A DNA stretch of 64,000 nucleotides, taken from CAYQPF01 sp964419225 (lineage in GTDB: Bacteria; Cloacimonadota; Cloacimonadia; Cloacimonadales; CAYQPF01). The position numbers and the translations under genes are program-made. The stretch is from positions 23,457 to 87,456 of the forward strand of contig CAYQPF010000006.1 of assembly GCA_964419225.1 (NCBI GenBank), read 5' to 3'. Shown one piece after another: positions 1 to 10,800 of this stretch (position 1 is the first letter of the stretch; each line of letters starts with the position of its first letter). A model generated the notes under the pieces. The model ran no database searches. It was not told where the DNA came from and saw only the letters and a program-made list of their open reading frames with translations.

Positions 1-1426
1 CTAAACTCATGTGTTCCGGATGCTTTCTTTTTATCCAGTAAATCAGTTTCCAAAAGTAAAATCTTTCGGGAGAAAGAATACCAATCCATAAAACCATTAA
101 GAACAATGTAATAAAATCACTAATTTTCAAAACTCCTCTTATGGAAGTTTTTACTTTAGGTTTCTTAAAAGTATTCATGAAAACTTCTACTCTTTCAAAA
201 ATTCGTTGTGGATCAGATATTTCCTTCAAAACCTTGCTATAACCTTGATACAGTTCTTCTATATCCATTTTTGGAATAAGATTTATCTTAAATTCTGAAA
301 AATCCAATTCTTCTAACAAGCGATTCTCTTCATACATTCGTTTATGAAGTTTAGTTCCAAGAGGAGCCTTAAGCAAGTTTACTGTTGATATTACTATACC
401 ACTTTGTTGGATCAAATCGATTTGTTGTTGGAAACTGTTTGACGTATCAGAATCGAATCCCAGAATAAATCCGCCACTAATAATAAAACCTTTTGCATGC
501 AAACGATTAATACTTTGAATGGTATTTCTTTGCAGGTTTTGAGATTTACCACATTGTTCCAAACTTTCGACAGATGCTGTTTCGATACCGACAAATATAT
601 TACGGAAACCTGCTTCGGACATTAATTGCATCAATTCATCATCATCAACCAAATTAATTGAAACCTGGGTTCCAAAACTAACAGGCGGTTTTTTTTCTGC
701 ACGCCAATCTATCAAAGCAGGAAGTAAAGATTCTTTAAGTATTTTTTTGTTCCCAATCAAATTATCATCTGCAAATAACAACATATCAAAACCTGATAAA
801 TCACCAAGAGCCTGTATTTCATTCAGAATTTGTGTCGGATTTTTTATTCTCTGCTTTCTTCCAAAAAGAGAAGTTACATCACAAAAATCACATTGATGAG
901 GACAGCCTCTGGAATATTGTACAATTCCATAGAGATAATCATTCTTATTAATTAACTCCCATCTGGGTATTGGTGACGAACTTATGTCAGCAAATTCGTT
1001 AGTTTGATAAATCCTTTTTGCATTGCCTTGTGCAAGATCCTGAAGAAAAAGAGGCAGGGTTAATTCAGCTTCATTCAAAATAAAATGATCTATGCCTTCA
1101 AATGACTCATATTCATGTGTAAACAAAGGACCACCAGCTACAATTTTCACATTTGTTCTTTTTAATTGCTTAATCAAATCCCGGACATGGAAAGCTTGAA
1201 CATTCATGGCACTAATGAAAACATAGTCTATATTGCATAAATCTTTTTCTGTTAGTTGACGTACATTCAGATCTATGAGCTTAACAGACCAATCAAGTGG
1301 CAATAAAGCTGCTACTGTTAAAAGTCCTAAAGGTGGATATACAGATTTTTTCATTCTGATTTTAGCGATGAATTTCATTTTCCAAAATGTTGGAGGCATC
1401 TGGGGATATACTAACAATACATTCAT
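1..1426 (-). CDS. B12-binding radical SAM protein, truncated by the window edge
   Basis: The frame opens with ATG at 1426 after an AGGAAGG ribosome site and stays open to base 2, so it runs off the left edge. The first ~130 residues look like a cobalamin-binding Rossmann domain (MNVLLVYPQMPPTFW start, AGGPLFT and NEAELTLP segments). A C-x3-C-x2-C cluster (CPHQCDFC, near base 890) would hold the radical-SAM 4Fe-4S centre. The whole protein aligns by eye with the complete 493-residue paralogue at 24456-25937, including the end segment ERFYFWKLIYW. About 20 residues should therefore be missing. The family carries a DUF4070-like C-terminus. The substrate is unknown; methylation or another radical reaction is inference from the family. 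Confidence 0.85.
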   Translation of the reverse strand, partial: MNVLLVYPQMPPTFWKMKFIAKIRMKKSVYPPLGLLTVAALLPLDWSVKLIDLNVRQLTEKDLCNIDYVFISAMNVQAFHVRDLIKQLKRTNVKIVAGGPLFTHEYESFEGIDHFILNEAELTLPLFLQDLAQGNAKRIYQTNEFADISSSPIPRWELINKNDYLYGIVQYSRGCPHQCDFCDVTSLFGRKQRIKNPTQILNEIQALGDLSGFDMLLFADDNLIGNKKILKESLLPALIDWRAEKKPPVSFGTQVSINLVDDDELMQLMSEAGFRNIFVGIETASVESLEQCGKSQNLQRNTIQSINRLHAKGFIISGGFILGFDSDTSNSFQQQIDLIQQSGIVISTVNLLKAPLGTKLHKRMYEENRLLEELDFSEFKINLIPKMDIEELYQGYSKVLKEISDPQRIFERVEVFMNTFKKPKVKTSIRGVLKISDFITLFLMVLWIGILSPERFYFWKLIYWIKRKHPEHMSL

Positions 1427-1472
1427 ATTTTAACCTTCCTAAGAACAATAGAAACTAATATTTTCTCCAAAA

Positions 1473-1520
1473 ATTACCCTCCTCAGGAGGGGTACCCGTC
1501 AAGGCGGGGTGGTTGAATTC
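1473..1520. repeat. GC-rich intergenic hairpin repeat, copy 1
   Basis: A CCCTCC / GGAGGG hairpin is followed by GGCGGGGTGGTT. It is the same design as the inverted copy at 18394-18444 (AATT, CCCCTCC, short loop, GGAGGGG, then CGGGGTGGTT). It lies between two convergently independent minus-strand genes and is not followed by a T-run, so it reads as a dispersed repeat rather than a terminator. Confidence 0.55.
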
Positions 1521-1645
1521 TTTTCCTTATTAGCTGGTAATGTAATATGCTGGACGCTGGTCCCTGCTTATAGTACATATTATACGAATAGAGAGGTCTA
1601 GAGCAACAAGACCTTTAATATAGTATCTGTAATATATGCTTAATG

Positions 1646-4627
1646 CTATTTTAGCAGGACCATTTTGATATACTTACTTTGGTTTCCAGATTTGACTTTG
1701 CAGAAATAAATCCCTGAGGATACTTTTTGTTTCCTATCATTTCTTCCTTCCCAGAGCAAAGTATGTTTACCCTGAGGCATGGTATTTTTGAGTAAAGTAC
1801 AAACCTTTTGACCTTTGATATTATAGATTGATGCTTCCACATGACCAGGAGATTTTAGATCGAAAGATATTTTTGTAGAGGGATTGAAAGGATTAGGATA
1901 GTTCTGTTGGAGAGTCAAAATTGATGTCTTAGATACTTCAGTGTCTGATGTTTCGACAGGGGGTTGACCTAAATCAATCTCGGTGTAGATAAATGAAGCA
2001 TCAGTAATATTGGCAGAAGATTTCCACTGCATAAAATAGTAATTATTGGGAGAGGATATAAGGTTATTTGTAATACTTGTCCAGTTATCCCATTCAATAA
2101 GTTCCACATTATCAAACCAGGCATAAGATACACCGCTATTGGAAGAGCTGCTGGCCAGTCTGATATCAAAATAATTAGCATTATCGGGAATTGTCAAGTC
2201 GAGACTGTACTGAGTCCAATCAGTATTTCCGGTAATATTAGCGGTTATATACTCATTTCCAATAGATGAGGCTCCGGATTCTCTAGTATTGAAATATCTG
2301 ATTTGAATATTGGCACTCAGAACATTCTGAGTTTTGATATAACCATTCAGAGTATAGGCAGTGGAATGACTATATCTTTTGATTTTTTGCTTAGTTTTCA
2401 CATATTGAGTATTGGTGTTAGCCGGTAGATTCATGCAGATTGAGCGTTGACCGGCAAAGTAATCAAAGGTATTATAAGCACTGTTTGTATTCGGGAAGCT
2501 CCAGAAATCGGAACCTTCATTTTCAAAATTACCTACCCAAAGTTTTGGGATTCCCAGACGATACTCCCAGTTACCAAAAGGTGTGATCTGATCTATGGAG
2601 GAAATACTTCCTCTGCGTTTGAGAGGAATTGTTTCGGAAATATATTCTGTATCATGAGCTGTCATGGTAAAAGGTCTGGCATTTTGTCGGGGGAACATCT
2701 GCATATTTAAGGAATCTTTGATCACGCTAGCAGTGTTATCGATGCGATTGACAGCAAGATATGTATTGAGGGCTTTTGATCTCCAGGCAACATAATCGAG
2801 AATATGGTTAGCGAGTTCACCGGTAGCGAGGCGTGGCATAAAATTATCGATAAACACAGGAGTAATTCCAAATTCGTAGAAACCATCCTGATTGAGTTTA
2901 GTATTGAGAATCATAGAAGAGAAAGTTTCCAGATAAGTCAGGTCGAAAGCAAAGTTACCCAGAGAGTGAGCAATTAATTTACCATTATAGAGTTCCAGTC
3001 CCTGAATAATATGAGAATGATGTACAATTACGAGATCAGCACCCTGATCAATGGCAAAATGCCTAATCTGAACATCCCACATGGGTGGAAGATCTATTCT
3101 TGGAGCAGAATCTTCATCTTCAGTTTCGTCTATGACTTCACCTTCAGATTTATCGTAATTTGAACCTGGCATTAGTGAGTATTCACTGCCTGCATGCATT
3201 TCAACAATTTTGAAATCAGCATAAGGAGCAACTTCATTGATCTGTTCCTGGAGATAGAAAGGAGTTAGTAAGGCGAAACCAGGTTTATTAAATCCGGCAT
3301 GCAAAAAGGGTTGAGCATTATTGTACTGGCCAGTTCTGTCACTGGAAGCAAGAAAAGCAAAATTAACACCCTTTTTGTTGACAAACAACGGCTTATAAGC
3401 TTCCTGAGAGGTCATTCCTGCCCCGGAATAAAGAATATTATTAGCTTCCAAAGCATTACGGGTATCAGTTAATCCAATTTCCAAACAATCATAAACATGG
3501 TTATTGGCAATAGTTACAATATCAATACCCGCATAAGGTAAAGCTTGAACATACTCGGGTAACCCATGAAATTTTACAGATTTGGTCGGATGCATAATAT
3601 TAGAAGTAGTGAAGCAGCATTCCAGATTGGCAATGGTTAAATCAGCATCCTCTAAAACACTCTTGGTCGGGGTAAATATGGAGTTGACACCGTTATCAGG
3701 AATTATATTGTCTTCATAACCTCGGGTTAACATTATATCACCTACAAAGTTCATTGTCACAGGATAACTTGTCTCTCCTTCTTCAGGTGTAATTTGAGCA
3801 ACTGCATAACCCCAACAATTTGTACTATCCTTTACACTCAGACTGATAGTATAAGGATGATTATCCTGAATTGTAAAATCGTGATTTGGATTGGGCTCTG
3901 AGGAGGTTGTTGAATCTCCGAAATCCCACATATATTCTGCAACACCGTTATCTGGATCAATGACCTGACTTTGGAAAGAAACAGAGATATTTCTATTCCC
4001 ATTCTTAATAAAATAACCGCCATTAATTGTATAAGTAAAAGAGACCTGTGGGGGAACCGGTAAAATATCAGTAATGTCAAGAATTTCATCAAAAGCTATT
4101 TTTCCGACAGCTGCAGTGTCTCTGTCGTTAACATATATTATTTTAGTAATTGCCGGCAGATAATCATACCAGGCATACCAGTCATTTGCAATGGGCAATT
4201 TATAGTTTACCCATTGGTTAACCGCAAAATATCCCTGATAGACAGAGATCCAAAAGGACGGATCTACTTCTTCAGAACCGGAAAAAGCATAAAACACCGT
4301 ATGTAAAGAATCACCAAAACCTATACCCTGTACAGTTCCTGATTCCAGAATTTTTGCAGCAACCTGCCAAACAGAGTTGGAATCCAGTTGTACAGGAGAA
4401 ATTGCTTCTTCCTTCCAGCAATTCCCAGTCAATCTGAGAGAATAAGGAGAATTATTATATGTGCTTGTCTGGATCAAACTCCAGGCATTTGGTTCTAAGT
4501 CCTCAGTTCCATAAGAAGTTAAAGTAACTGACCCGTCATCGAAGTTTTCAATGGGATTGGGCCTGTCAATCGCAGTCAGATTTATCACACAAAAAACCAG
4601 ACATACAAATATTAATATTCTGTTCAT
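1646..4627 (-). CDS. Secreted CapA-like (PGA_cap) protein with PKD domain and T9SS sorting domain
   Basis: A signal peptide (hydrophobic residues 5-20) is followed by a beta-rich region. A PKD-like domain follows (YMWDFGDSTTSSEPNP, about 200-285). The CapA/PgsA metallophosphatase-fold domain spans about 290-640 (NFVGDIMLTRG, IANLECCFT, ANNHVYDCLEIG, HHSHIIQGLE, HSLGNFAFD). A carbohydrate-binding-like jelly roll follows (about 740-890). The C-terminal sorting module has NYPNPFNPSTKISF and ends in GIYFCKV. CapA relatives act in poly-gamma-glutamate or capsule production, but here the protein is exported and probably anchored outside, so the substrate is open. AGGAGG abuts the first ATG at 4633, and the ATG two codons later has proper spacing, so 4627 is the preferred start. 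Confidence 0.85.
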   Translation of the reverse strand: MNRILIFVCLVFCVINLTAIDRPNPIENFDDGSVTLTSYGTEDLEPNAWSLIQTSTYNNSPYSLRLTGNCWKEEAISPVQLDSNSVWQVAAKILESGTVQGIGFGDSLHTVFYAFSGSEEVDPSFWISVYQGYFAVNQWVNYKLPIANDWYAWYDYLPAITKIIYVNDRDTAAVGKIAFDEILDITDILPVPPQVSFTYTINGGYFIKNGNRNISVSFQSQVIDPDNGVAEYMWDFGDSTTSSEPNPNHDFTIQDNHPYTISLSVKDSTNCWGYAVAQITPEEGETSYPVTMNFVGDIMLTRGYEDNIIPDNGVNSIFTPTKSVLEDADLTIANLECCFTTSNIMHPTKSVKFHGLPEYVQALPYAGIDIVTIANNHVYDCLEIGLTDTRNALEANNILYSGAGMTSQEAYKPLFVNKKGVNFAFLASSDRTGQYNNAQPFLHAGFNKPGFALLTPFYLQEQINEVAPYADFKIVEMHAGSEYSLMPGSNYDKSEGEVIDETEDEDSAPRIDLPPMWDVQIRHFAIDQGADLVIVHHSHIIQGLELYNGKLIAHSLGNFAFDLTYLETFSSMILNTKLNQDGFYEFGITPVFIDNFMPRLATGELANHILDYVAWRSKALNTYLAVNRIDNTASVIKDSLNMQMFPRQNARPFTMTAHDTEYISETIPLKRRGSISSIDQITPFGNWEYRLGIPKLWVGNFENEGSDFWSFPNTNSAYNTFDYFAGQRSICMNLPANTNTQYVKTKQKIKRYSHSTAYTLNGYIKTQNVLSANIQIRYFNTRESGASSIGNEYITANITGNTDWTQYSLDLTIPDNANYFDIRLASSSSNSGVSYAWFDNVELIEWDNWTSITNNLISSPNNYYFMQWKSSANITDASFIYTEIDLGQPPVETSDTEVSKTSILTLQQNYPNPFNPSTKISFDLKSPGHVEASIYNIKGQKVCTLLKNTMPQGKHTLLWEGRNDRKQKVSSGIYFCKVKSGNQSKYIKMVLLK

Positions 4628-4710
4628 CTCCATCCTCCTATTTTAACACTTTCATATAATACATTTTTTGTTCCAAAATAGGGAGATAATGAAGAATATC
4701 CCTGCATAAT

Positions 4711-4740
4711 AAAAAAAAGGCAACCCTTTCGGTTTGCCTT
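4711..4740 (-). terminator. Rho-independent terminator of the hutU operon
   Basis: Read on the minus strand, AAGGCAAACC, a GAAA loop and GGGTTGCCTT form a stem of about 9 pairs followed by TTTTTT. It lies about 65 bases after the stop of urocanate hydratase. Confidence 0.85.
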
Positions 4741-4804
4741 CATATTTTATTTACCAGAATCAAACAGTGTAGAAACTCTGACCACTGTCCATTGATCACT
4801 GTCA

Positions 4805-6811
4805 CTATTTAATCAAAGACTCCACGAGACCTTCTTTGGGGATAAATGGAAGTGTGATCTGGCCTTCGTTCTTGTGTTTAAGATTCCATTCGGATGAGGT
4901 TTTAAGAGCATTTTCATTGCGTGCCCAGTTTCTTCTGGATACACCGCCCATAACATCCCAGCTTAAAGCAGACTTCACAATTTCATCCATTCTCTCACTA
5001 CCGTCAAGGACTATCCCGTTACCACCGTTGACAGAACGTCCGATACCAACACCACCGCCGTTAGACAGTACAACAAGGCTCATCCCTCTGGCCACGTTTC
5101 CGGCAAAGCATTGAGTAGCCATGTCTGCAGTTAGATTACTGCCGTCATAAATATTGGCTGTTTCTCTGAAGGGTGAATCTGTTCCAGATACGTCATGATG
5201 ATCACGGCCTAATATGACAGGACCTATCTCACCGTTTCTGACCATCTCATTGAACTTCAAAGCAATTTTAATACGGCCTTCTTCATCTGCATAGAGAATA
5301 CGTGCTTTTGTACCGACGACCAATTTATTTTGTTCGGCTGTTTTTATCCAGTAATGGTTATCTCTGTCCATCCCGTTTCGATTAGGATCAATGCAGTTCA
5401 TAGCTGTTACATCAGTCTTATGTAAGTCTTCATCTTTTCCGCTTAAACAGATCCATCTAAATGGACCGTATCCATAATCGAAGCAGAGGGGACCCATGAT
5501 ATCTTCCACATAGGATGGATAGATAAAGCCTTCAGAAGTATTTTCACCATTTTTGGCAATGCTTAGTTCTCCGGCATCAAACACAGAAGCCATAAAACTG
5601 TTGCCGTAATCCCAAAAATATGTTCCCCGAGAAGTTAGCTCACAGATAAAATGAAAATGTTTTTTTAACGAAAAATCAACTGCTTTCTTAAATTTATCGG
5701 GATCTTCTTTCATGAGTTTTCGGCTTTCAGCAAAGGAGTAGCCCACAGGGGTATATCCTCCTTCGTAAACTACATGGCAGGAAGTTTGATCCGAAAGTAA
5801 TTCAATTTTAAGATTATGTCTGACGAAGTATTCCAGCAAATCAACAATATTACCATGATAAGCGATAGAAACTGTTTTCCCTGATTTTCGATATTCATCG
5901 ATCCAGGAGGCAATTTGGGCCAGGTCATCCGAGATCAGGTTTACCCATCCCTGAGAATGTCTGGTTTGGATCCTACTGTAATCCACTTCGGCAATAACAC
6001 CGATTCCTCCGGCAATTTCCATTGCTTTGGATTGTGCACCGGACATACCGCCCAAACCTGAAGAAACGAATACAATCCCTTTTAAATTCTCATTCTGAGG
6101 TATTCCCAGATATTTTCTACCTGCATTAAGCAGAGTTATATAAGTACCATGCACAATACCCTGAGGTCCAATATACATCCAGCCTCCGGCAGTCATTTGG
6201 CCATAATTGGTTACACCCATGGCAGTTAAGCGTTTAAATTCCTCAGGATTATCCCATTTACCGATAATCAATCCGTTTGTGGCAATTACTCGCGGGGCAT
6301 TAGGATTTGAGGGAAACAGGCCAAGAGGATGACCTGAACTGACAACTAAAGTTTGATTTTCAGTCATATTTTCGAGATAAAGTTTGATAATTTGGTATTG
6401 CATCCAGTTTTGACAGACCTGTCCGGTTTCTCCGTAGGTTACCAGTTCATAAGGATACAGTGCTATTTCAAAATCAAGGTTATTATCAATATTCACCTGA
6501 ATAGCTCTGGCTGCGGTTATTCCTTTGTATTCAGACAAGGGTTTCCCGTAAATTCTACCTTCCGGCCGGTAACGGTAACCGTAAATACGGCCCATAGTTT
6601 GCAGTTCGAGTAAAAATTCGGCAGCCATAATTTCATGATGTTCTTCGGGTATATATCTTAGGGCATTTTTCACAGCAATGATCATTTCGTTTCTGGTCAA
6701 ATTCAGGCCACGGTTGGGAGCTCTTCTGATACCATCGGGAAAAGGTTTTAGTTCTGGCAGGTCAGCAGATAATTTTATTTCCATTGCTTGATAAATCTCA
6801 TTATTCAACAT
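4805..6811 (-). CDS. hutU: Urocanate hydratase
   Basis: Urocanase converts urocanate to 4-imidazolone-5-propionate, the second step of histidine breakdown, in the cytoplasm with tightly bound NAD+. Diagnostic segments are GLGGMSGAQSKAMEIAGGIG (nucleotide binding), RIQTRHSQGW, and the strongly conserved GRDHHDVSGTDSPFRET near residue 530. At 668 residues it is the long form seen in Bacteroidota-like lineages, against about 555 in enterics and bacilli. AGGAGG sits just before the ATG. It follows the unknown gene 6821-7651 by nine bases, so the two are probably cotranscribed. No hutH, hutI or ftcD is in the window. Confidence 0.96.
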   Translation of the reverse strand: MLNNEIYQAMEIKLSADLPELKPFPDGIRRAPNRGLNLTRNEMIIAVKNALRYIPEEHHEIMAAEFLLELQTMGRIYGYRYRPEGRIYGKPLSEYKGITAARAIQVNIDNNLDFEIALYPYELVTYGETGQVCQNWMQYQIIKLYLENMTENQTLVVSSGHPLGLFPSNPNAPRVIATNGLIIGKWDNPEEFKRLTAMGVTNYGQMTAGGWMYIGPQGIVHGTYITLLNAGRKYLGIPQNENLKGIVFVSSGLGGMSGAQSKAMEIAGGIGVIAEVDYSRIQTRHSQGWVNLISDDLAQIASWIDEYRKSGKTVSIAYHGNIVDLLEYFVRHNLKIELLSDQTSCHVVYEGGYTPVGYSFAESRKLMKEDPDKFKKAVDFSLKKHFHFICELTSRGTYFWDYGNSFMASVFDAGELSIAKNGENTSEGFIYPSYVEDIMGPLCFDYGYGPFRWICLSGKDEDLHKTDVTAMNCIDPNRNGMDRDNHYWIKTAEQNKLVVGTKARILYADEEGRIKIALKFNEMVRNGEIGPVILGRDHHDVSGTDSPFRETANIYDGSNLTADMATQCFAGNVARGMSLVVLSNGGGVGIGRSVNGGNGIVLDGSERMDEIVKSALSWDVMGGVSRRNWARNENALKTSSEWNLKHKNEGQITLPFIPKEGLVESLIK

Positions 6812-6820
6812 ACTATCCTC

Positions 6821-7651
6821 CTAAAACTCCAAGATTTTCGGAGTAAGAATATTATCAACTATTTTTCTTTCTTCATAAAAAGATTTTTGAATTATTTCTT
6901 CTAAAGTATTCATGGCTTCTACAGTATATTCAAGCAAAGTATTGGTTTTTAGATTCTTTTTCCTCAAAGCAAGCAAATAATTGAAATAAACATCAGATTT
7001 GGGTTCGAATATACTACTGTCGAAACCTTCACAAATAACAAAAATAACGACGCCGGGAAAGAGATTTTTCAAGATTTTAGCATAATGGTTGAATAACAAG
7101 AATTCTCTCATATCGAATACTTTTATATTTGAGAATACCATTAGAGGGTACTTAAGCTCACTTTTTTCAAATGATTTTTTCCCTTTTAATCTAAACTGCA
7201 TATCCAAATTCGCTGTAAGCATTAAAAACCCGGGTAAATCTGTTTTTTGTAAATGTGGTTTTGCCACAAAATCCTTAAAACAGCTTAAGTTAAATCCAGC
7301 AAGATTGGTTAGGTTTTGAAAACCCCATTCCATAGCAGTAGAATTACCTATAATCTTTTTTATCAATATTGATAAATAGTCATCCATATAACTGGTGGAC
7401 ATAACAGGTGAATCTTCTTTAAAGCCATTGCCGGTTTCTTTATTAAACAAGTATTTATTATTGGAAATGGCATTAACAAATTCATTTAAGATTGGCAGAA
7501 TCATTTCATTTGTTAATTCATTTGTTTCTTTACCATTCACCAGACTTTCAAATTTTTTCCATTTAATATTTATCTCATTAATATACATTTTATTCACAGG
7601 ATTTTTTTCTGTTTTGGGTAATTCTTTTAATATTTGTGCATAATAGCCCAT
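6821..7651 (-). CDS. Hypothetical protein upstream of hutU
   Basis: I do not recognise this 276-residue protein. It begins after AAAGGAG at good spacing, has no signal peptide or membrane span, and looks soluble, alpha-helical and lysine-rich. It holds one hydrophobic strand (FPGVVIFVICEGFD, about residues 195-208). A middle segment (GFLMLTANLDMQFRLKG) could be a beta sheet core. Its stop lies nine bases before hutU, which suggests a role linked to histidine or urocanate use, or simply cotranscription. Coding quality matches its neighbours, so I think it is a real gene. Confidence 0.7.
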   Translation of the reverse strand: MGYYAQILKELPKTEKNPVNKMYINEINIKWKKFESLVNGKETNELTNEMILPILNEFVNAISNNKYLFNKETGNGFKEDSPVMSTSYMDDYLSILIKKIIGNSTAMEWGFQNLTNLAGFNLSCFKDFVAKPHLQKTDLPGFLMLTANLDMQFRLKGKKSFEKSELKYPLMVFSNIKVFDMREFLLFNHYAKILKNLFPGVVIFVICEGFDSSIFEPKSDVYFNYLLALRKKNLKTNTLLEYTVEAMNTLEEIIQKSFYEERKIVDNILTPKILEF

Positions 7652-7808
7652 TTTAATCTCCTTTCCAGATTTTTAAAAACAAGTTCAAGATAAAATTATC
7701 TCAATTAGGAACCCATTATCTCAAATTCTTGGAAAATGTCAATAAGAGATTGTTTGGCCAAGTCAATTCTTGACAGGATTTTTTGTTTAGTAAACATGAC
7801 TGTATGCA

Positions 7809-7827
7809 TCCTGATCCTGGATCAGGA
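7809..7827. promoter_or_regulatory. Perfect 19-base palindrome upstream of the coiled-coil gene
   Basis: TCCTGATCCTGGATCAGGA is a perfect inverted repeat with one central base. It ends 17 bases before the ATG at 7845. A TTGACA hexamer lies upstream at 7770-7775 without a convincing -10. It could be an operator or a 5' leader hairpin; no T-run follows. Confidence 0.45.
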
Positions 7828-7856
7828 ATCTTATACTTGGGTAAATGAGGCTGTAT

Positions 7857-10800
7857 ATGTATAAATTTGTAAATGATATTATAAAAATTAAAAACCTGAA
7901 TAATTTGCTGGTAACTCTTAAAATAATTATTCTTTCACTGGGAATTGCCAGCATGTTTTTCCTGATGTTTTTCCCGGTATTCAGTTTTACTTTGAATCCA
8001 TACAGAATTGATCTCTATCTATTCTCCACTGCTCTTAAAATATTCAGCATCATCTTAATTATTGCGATTGGATTTAACCTGAGAAAGCAATATTCCAATA
8101 ACTCGCAAACTGCAAAATATCTGGATGAGCTTAATGCTTATCCGGAAGATCATTTTCAGAATGGCTGGGACTTCTTTCATACTCAAAAAGAAAACCCCAT
8201 TATTGAACTGATCCTGCAAAAAACGGAGAATATTACTCGAAATGCTCTCAAAAAGCCAAATTATTCCTTAATTACCGGAACCCTCAAAAAGGTGCTGCCA
8301 ATTATCTGCATTACTGCCTTGTTCTTTATTTTGCTACCTGTTCAATCTCAAAAAGCTCTCCAATATTATGGTCAACTTCTGCCCTCTGAAATCAAACATC
8401 AAACACATTTAGAAGTGATGCCCGGATCATTAACTTTGGTAAAGAACAGCACTTTGACAATAGAAATTGTCAATCCAGAGCCGGAAGTAAGCTATACATT
8501 AGTTTATAGAATTGCCCAAACAGAGAGAGAAGAAGCACTCATAGATGCCCGAAAAGTTTTTCATAACCTGGATTACAGTTTCACCTATTATGTTAAATCC
8601 AATTGGGGAATTTCAGACACTTTCCGGATAGATGTAGTCGAAGATCCAGCCATAAAAAGTATTGTTGTTAAATACAATTTTCCGGCACATACCAGGTTAA
8701 ACAAAGAAACAGAGCAAAACTCTAACGGATCCATAACTGCCTATAAATATACTCAGGTGGATATACAAATTGAAACGAATAACCCTATAGAAACAGCTCA
8801 AATCATTTTTTCAGATAAAACAGCCAAACCTTTGACCAGATTAGGGAAAAACAAATTTGAGACTTCTTTTAAAGTTATGGAGAATGGTTACTACCATTTC
8901 CAATTAGTTGATTTTCTCAAGAGTAAAGCACGTGAAATCGACCGGAGTATTACGGTTCTGGAAGATAAATTTCCCGAATTGAAGATTATTTATCCGGGAA
9001 AAGATACTACTTTGACTCAGAATATGCTTTGCCAGATTAGCTTCTTTGCTTCTGATGATTTCGGGTTAAAGAATCTAATTCTGCATTATCAGGTAAATAA
9101 TGAACAAGAAAAAAGCATTGTTTTGCAAAAGACTATCAGCGGTGTCATGCTCGATTACGATTATGTACTTGATTTGTCCAATACCTCTCTGCTTCCGGGA
9201 GATAAAGTCACTTACTATGCTGAAATAACAGATAATTCACCTGATAATCAAAAAACTTTTACCAACAAATTTACTGTCCGTTTCCCTTCTATGGAGGAAA
9301 TTTTTAAGGAAGTTGAACAGGAACAGGAAGAGAAAAAAGATATTCTGCAAACTACCAAAGAGCAAGCTAAAAAATTGCAGACTGATTTCGAACAGAAACG
9401 CAAAGAATTACTCAAACAAAATCCCGATTGGGAAGACAAGAAGCAATTAGAGCAACTTCTCAACAAGCAGGAAAACCTGAATAAGAATGTGGAAAAAGTA
9501 GCAGAAGAGTATCAAAAACTTGTAGATAAGATCCAGCAAAATCAGGCAGTATCTCAGGAAATGCTGGAGAAAATGCAGAAAATCAAGGAACTGATGGAAG
9601 ATATATCCAGTGATCAGCTCAAACAAGCTATGGAAAAAATGCAGCAGTCCCTCGAGAAAATGGATAAAGAAGCCATGCGTAAAGCTATGGAAAATTATAA
9701 ATTCAATCTGGAAGATTTCGTGCAAAAGCTTGATAAAACACTGGAGCTATTGGAAAGTATAAAAAAAGAACAAGCACTGAATAAATCCTCGGAATTAGCC
9801 AAAGAAATGGAAAAAATGCAGGATAAACTCAATGAGAAAACCGGAGATAAAAATCAGTCTAAAGAGCAGTTAGCCAAAGAACAACAAGCTGTTTCTGATA
9901 AATTAAAGAACCTGAAAGAGAGTTTGAAAGATTTGAAAGATAAGCTTGATGATAAAAAAGATAAAAAGCTGAAAGAAGAACTCGAAGAATTACAAAAAGA
10001 AATGGAAGAGAATAAATTAGACGAAGATCTGCAGGAGAGTCAGGAACAACTGGAGAAAAATGACAGACAAAAAGCCGGTAAACCCCAAAAATCTGCTAAA
10101 CAAAAGATGTCCTCCATGTCGAAAAAACTTGAGCAAATGAAATCCTCCATGTCCTCCGGAAATATGCAGGCAATGACTGAAGCCATTCAAACAACGATCA
10201 AAGAATTAAATATTTTCTCCCAAAGACATAAAACCACAGCTAAAAAGCTTGTGAATGACCCCTACCCCATTGTCTCTGAATTAATTTCAAACTACGAGAG
10301 TATTCAGCTTTCCTTAAAAAAACTATATAGTATTCCTCAGGTAGTCATGGTTATTAATCCAAAATTCTTCTATGATGCCAACGATACTAATAAAGCTTAC
10401 AGAGACATGTTTATCGACTTTAATGATGCGGTTTACAATAAAACCAAGACCCACTTAACAGATATTCAGAAGGGCATCAATCTGATGATCTATGATCTGA
10501 TGCAGTCGATGAACAACATGCAGCAGGGCGGTGGCAGCGGGAGCGGTGGCATGCAGTCACTCATGCAGAGCATGCAGCAAATGGGACAGGAACAGATGCT
10601 TATGAACGCTCTTACTCAGCAGCTCATGCAGCAAATGGGTAATGGCAATAAGATGAGTCAACAGATGCGTGAGCAAATCCAGAAGCTTGCTCAGGAAGAG
10701 CAACGCCTCGCTGATAATCTCAAAAGAGCTATGCAAAACAATCCTGAAGCTCAAAAACAAATGTCTTCCCTCAAGCAGATCACATCTGATCTGGAATCAA

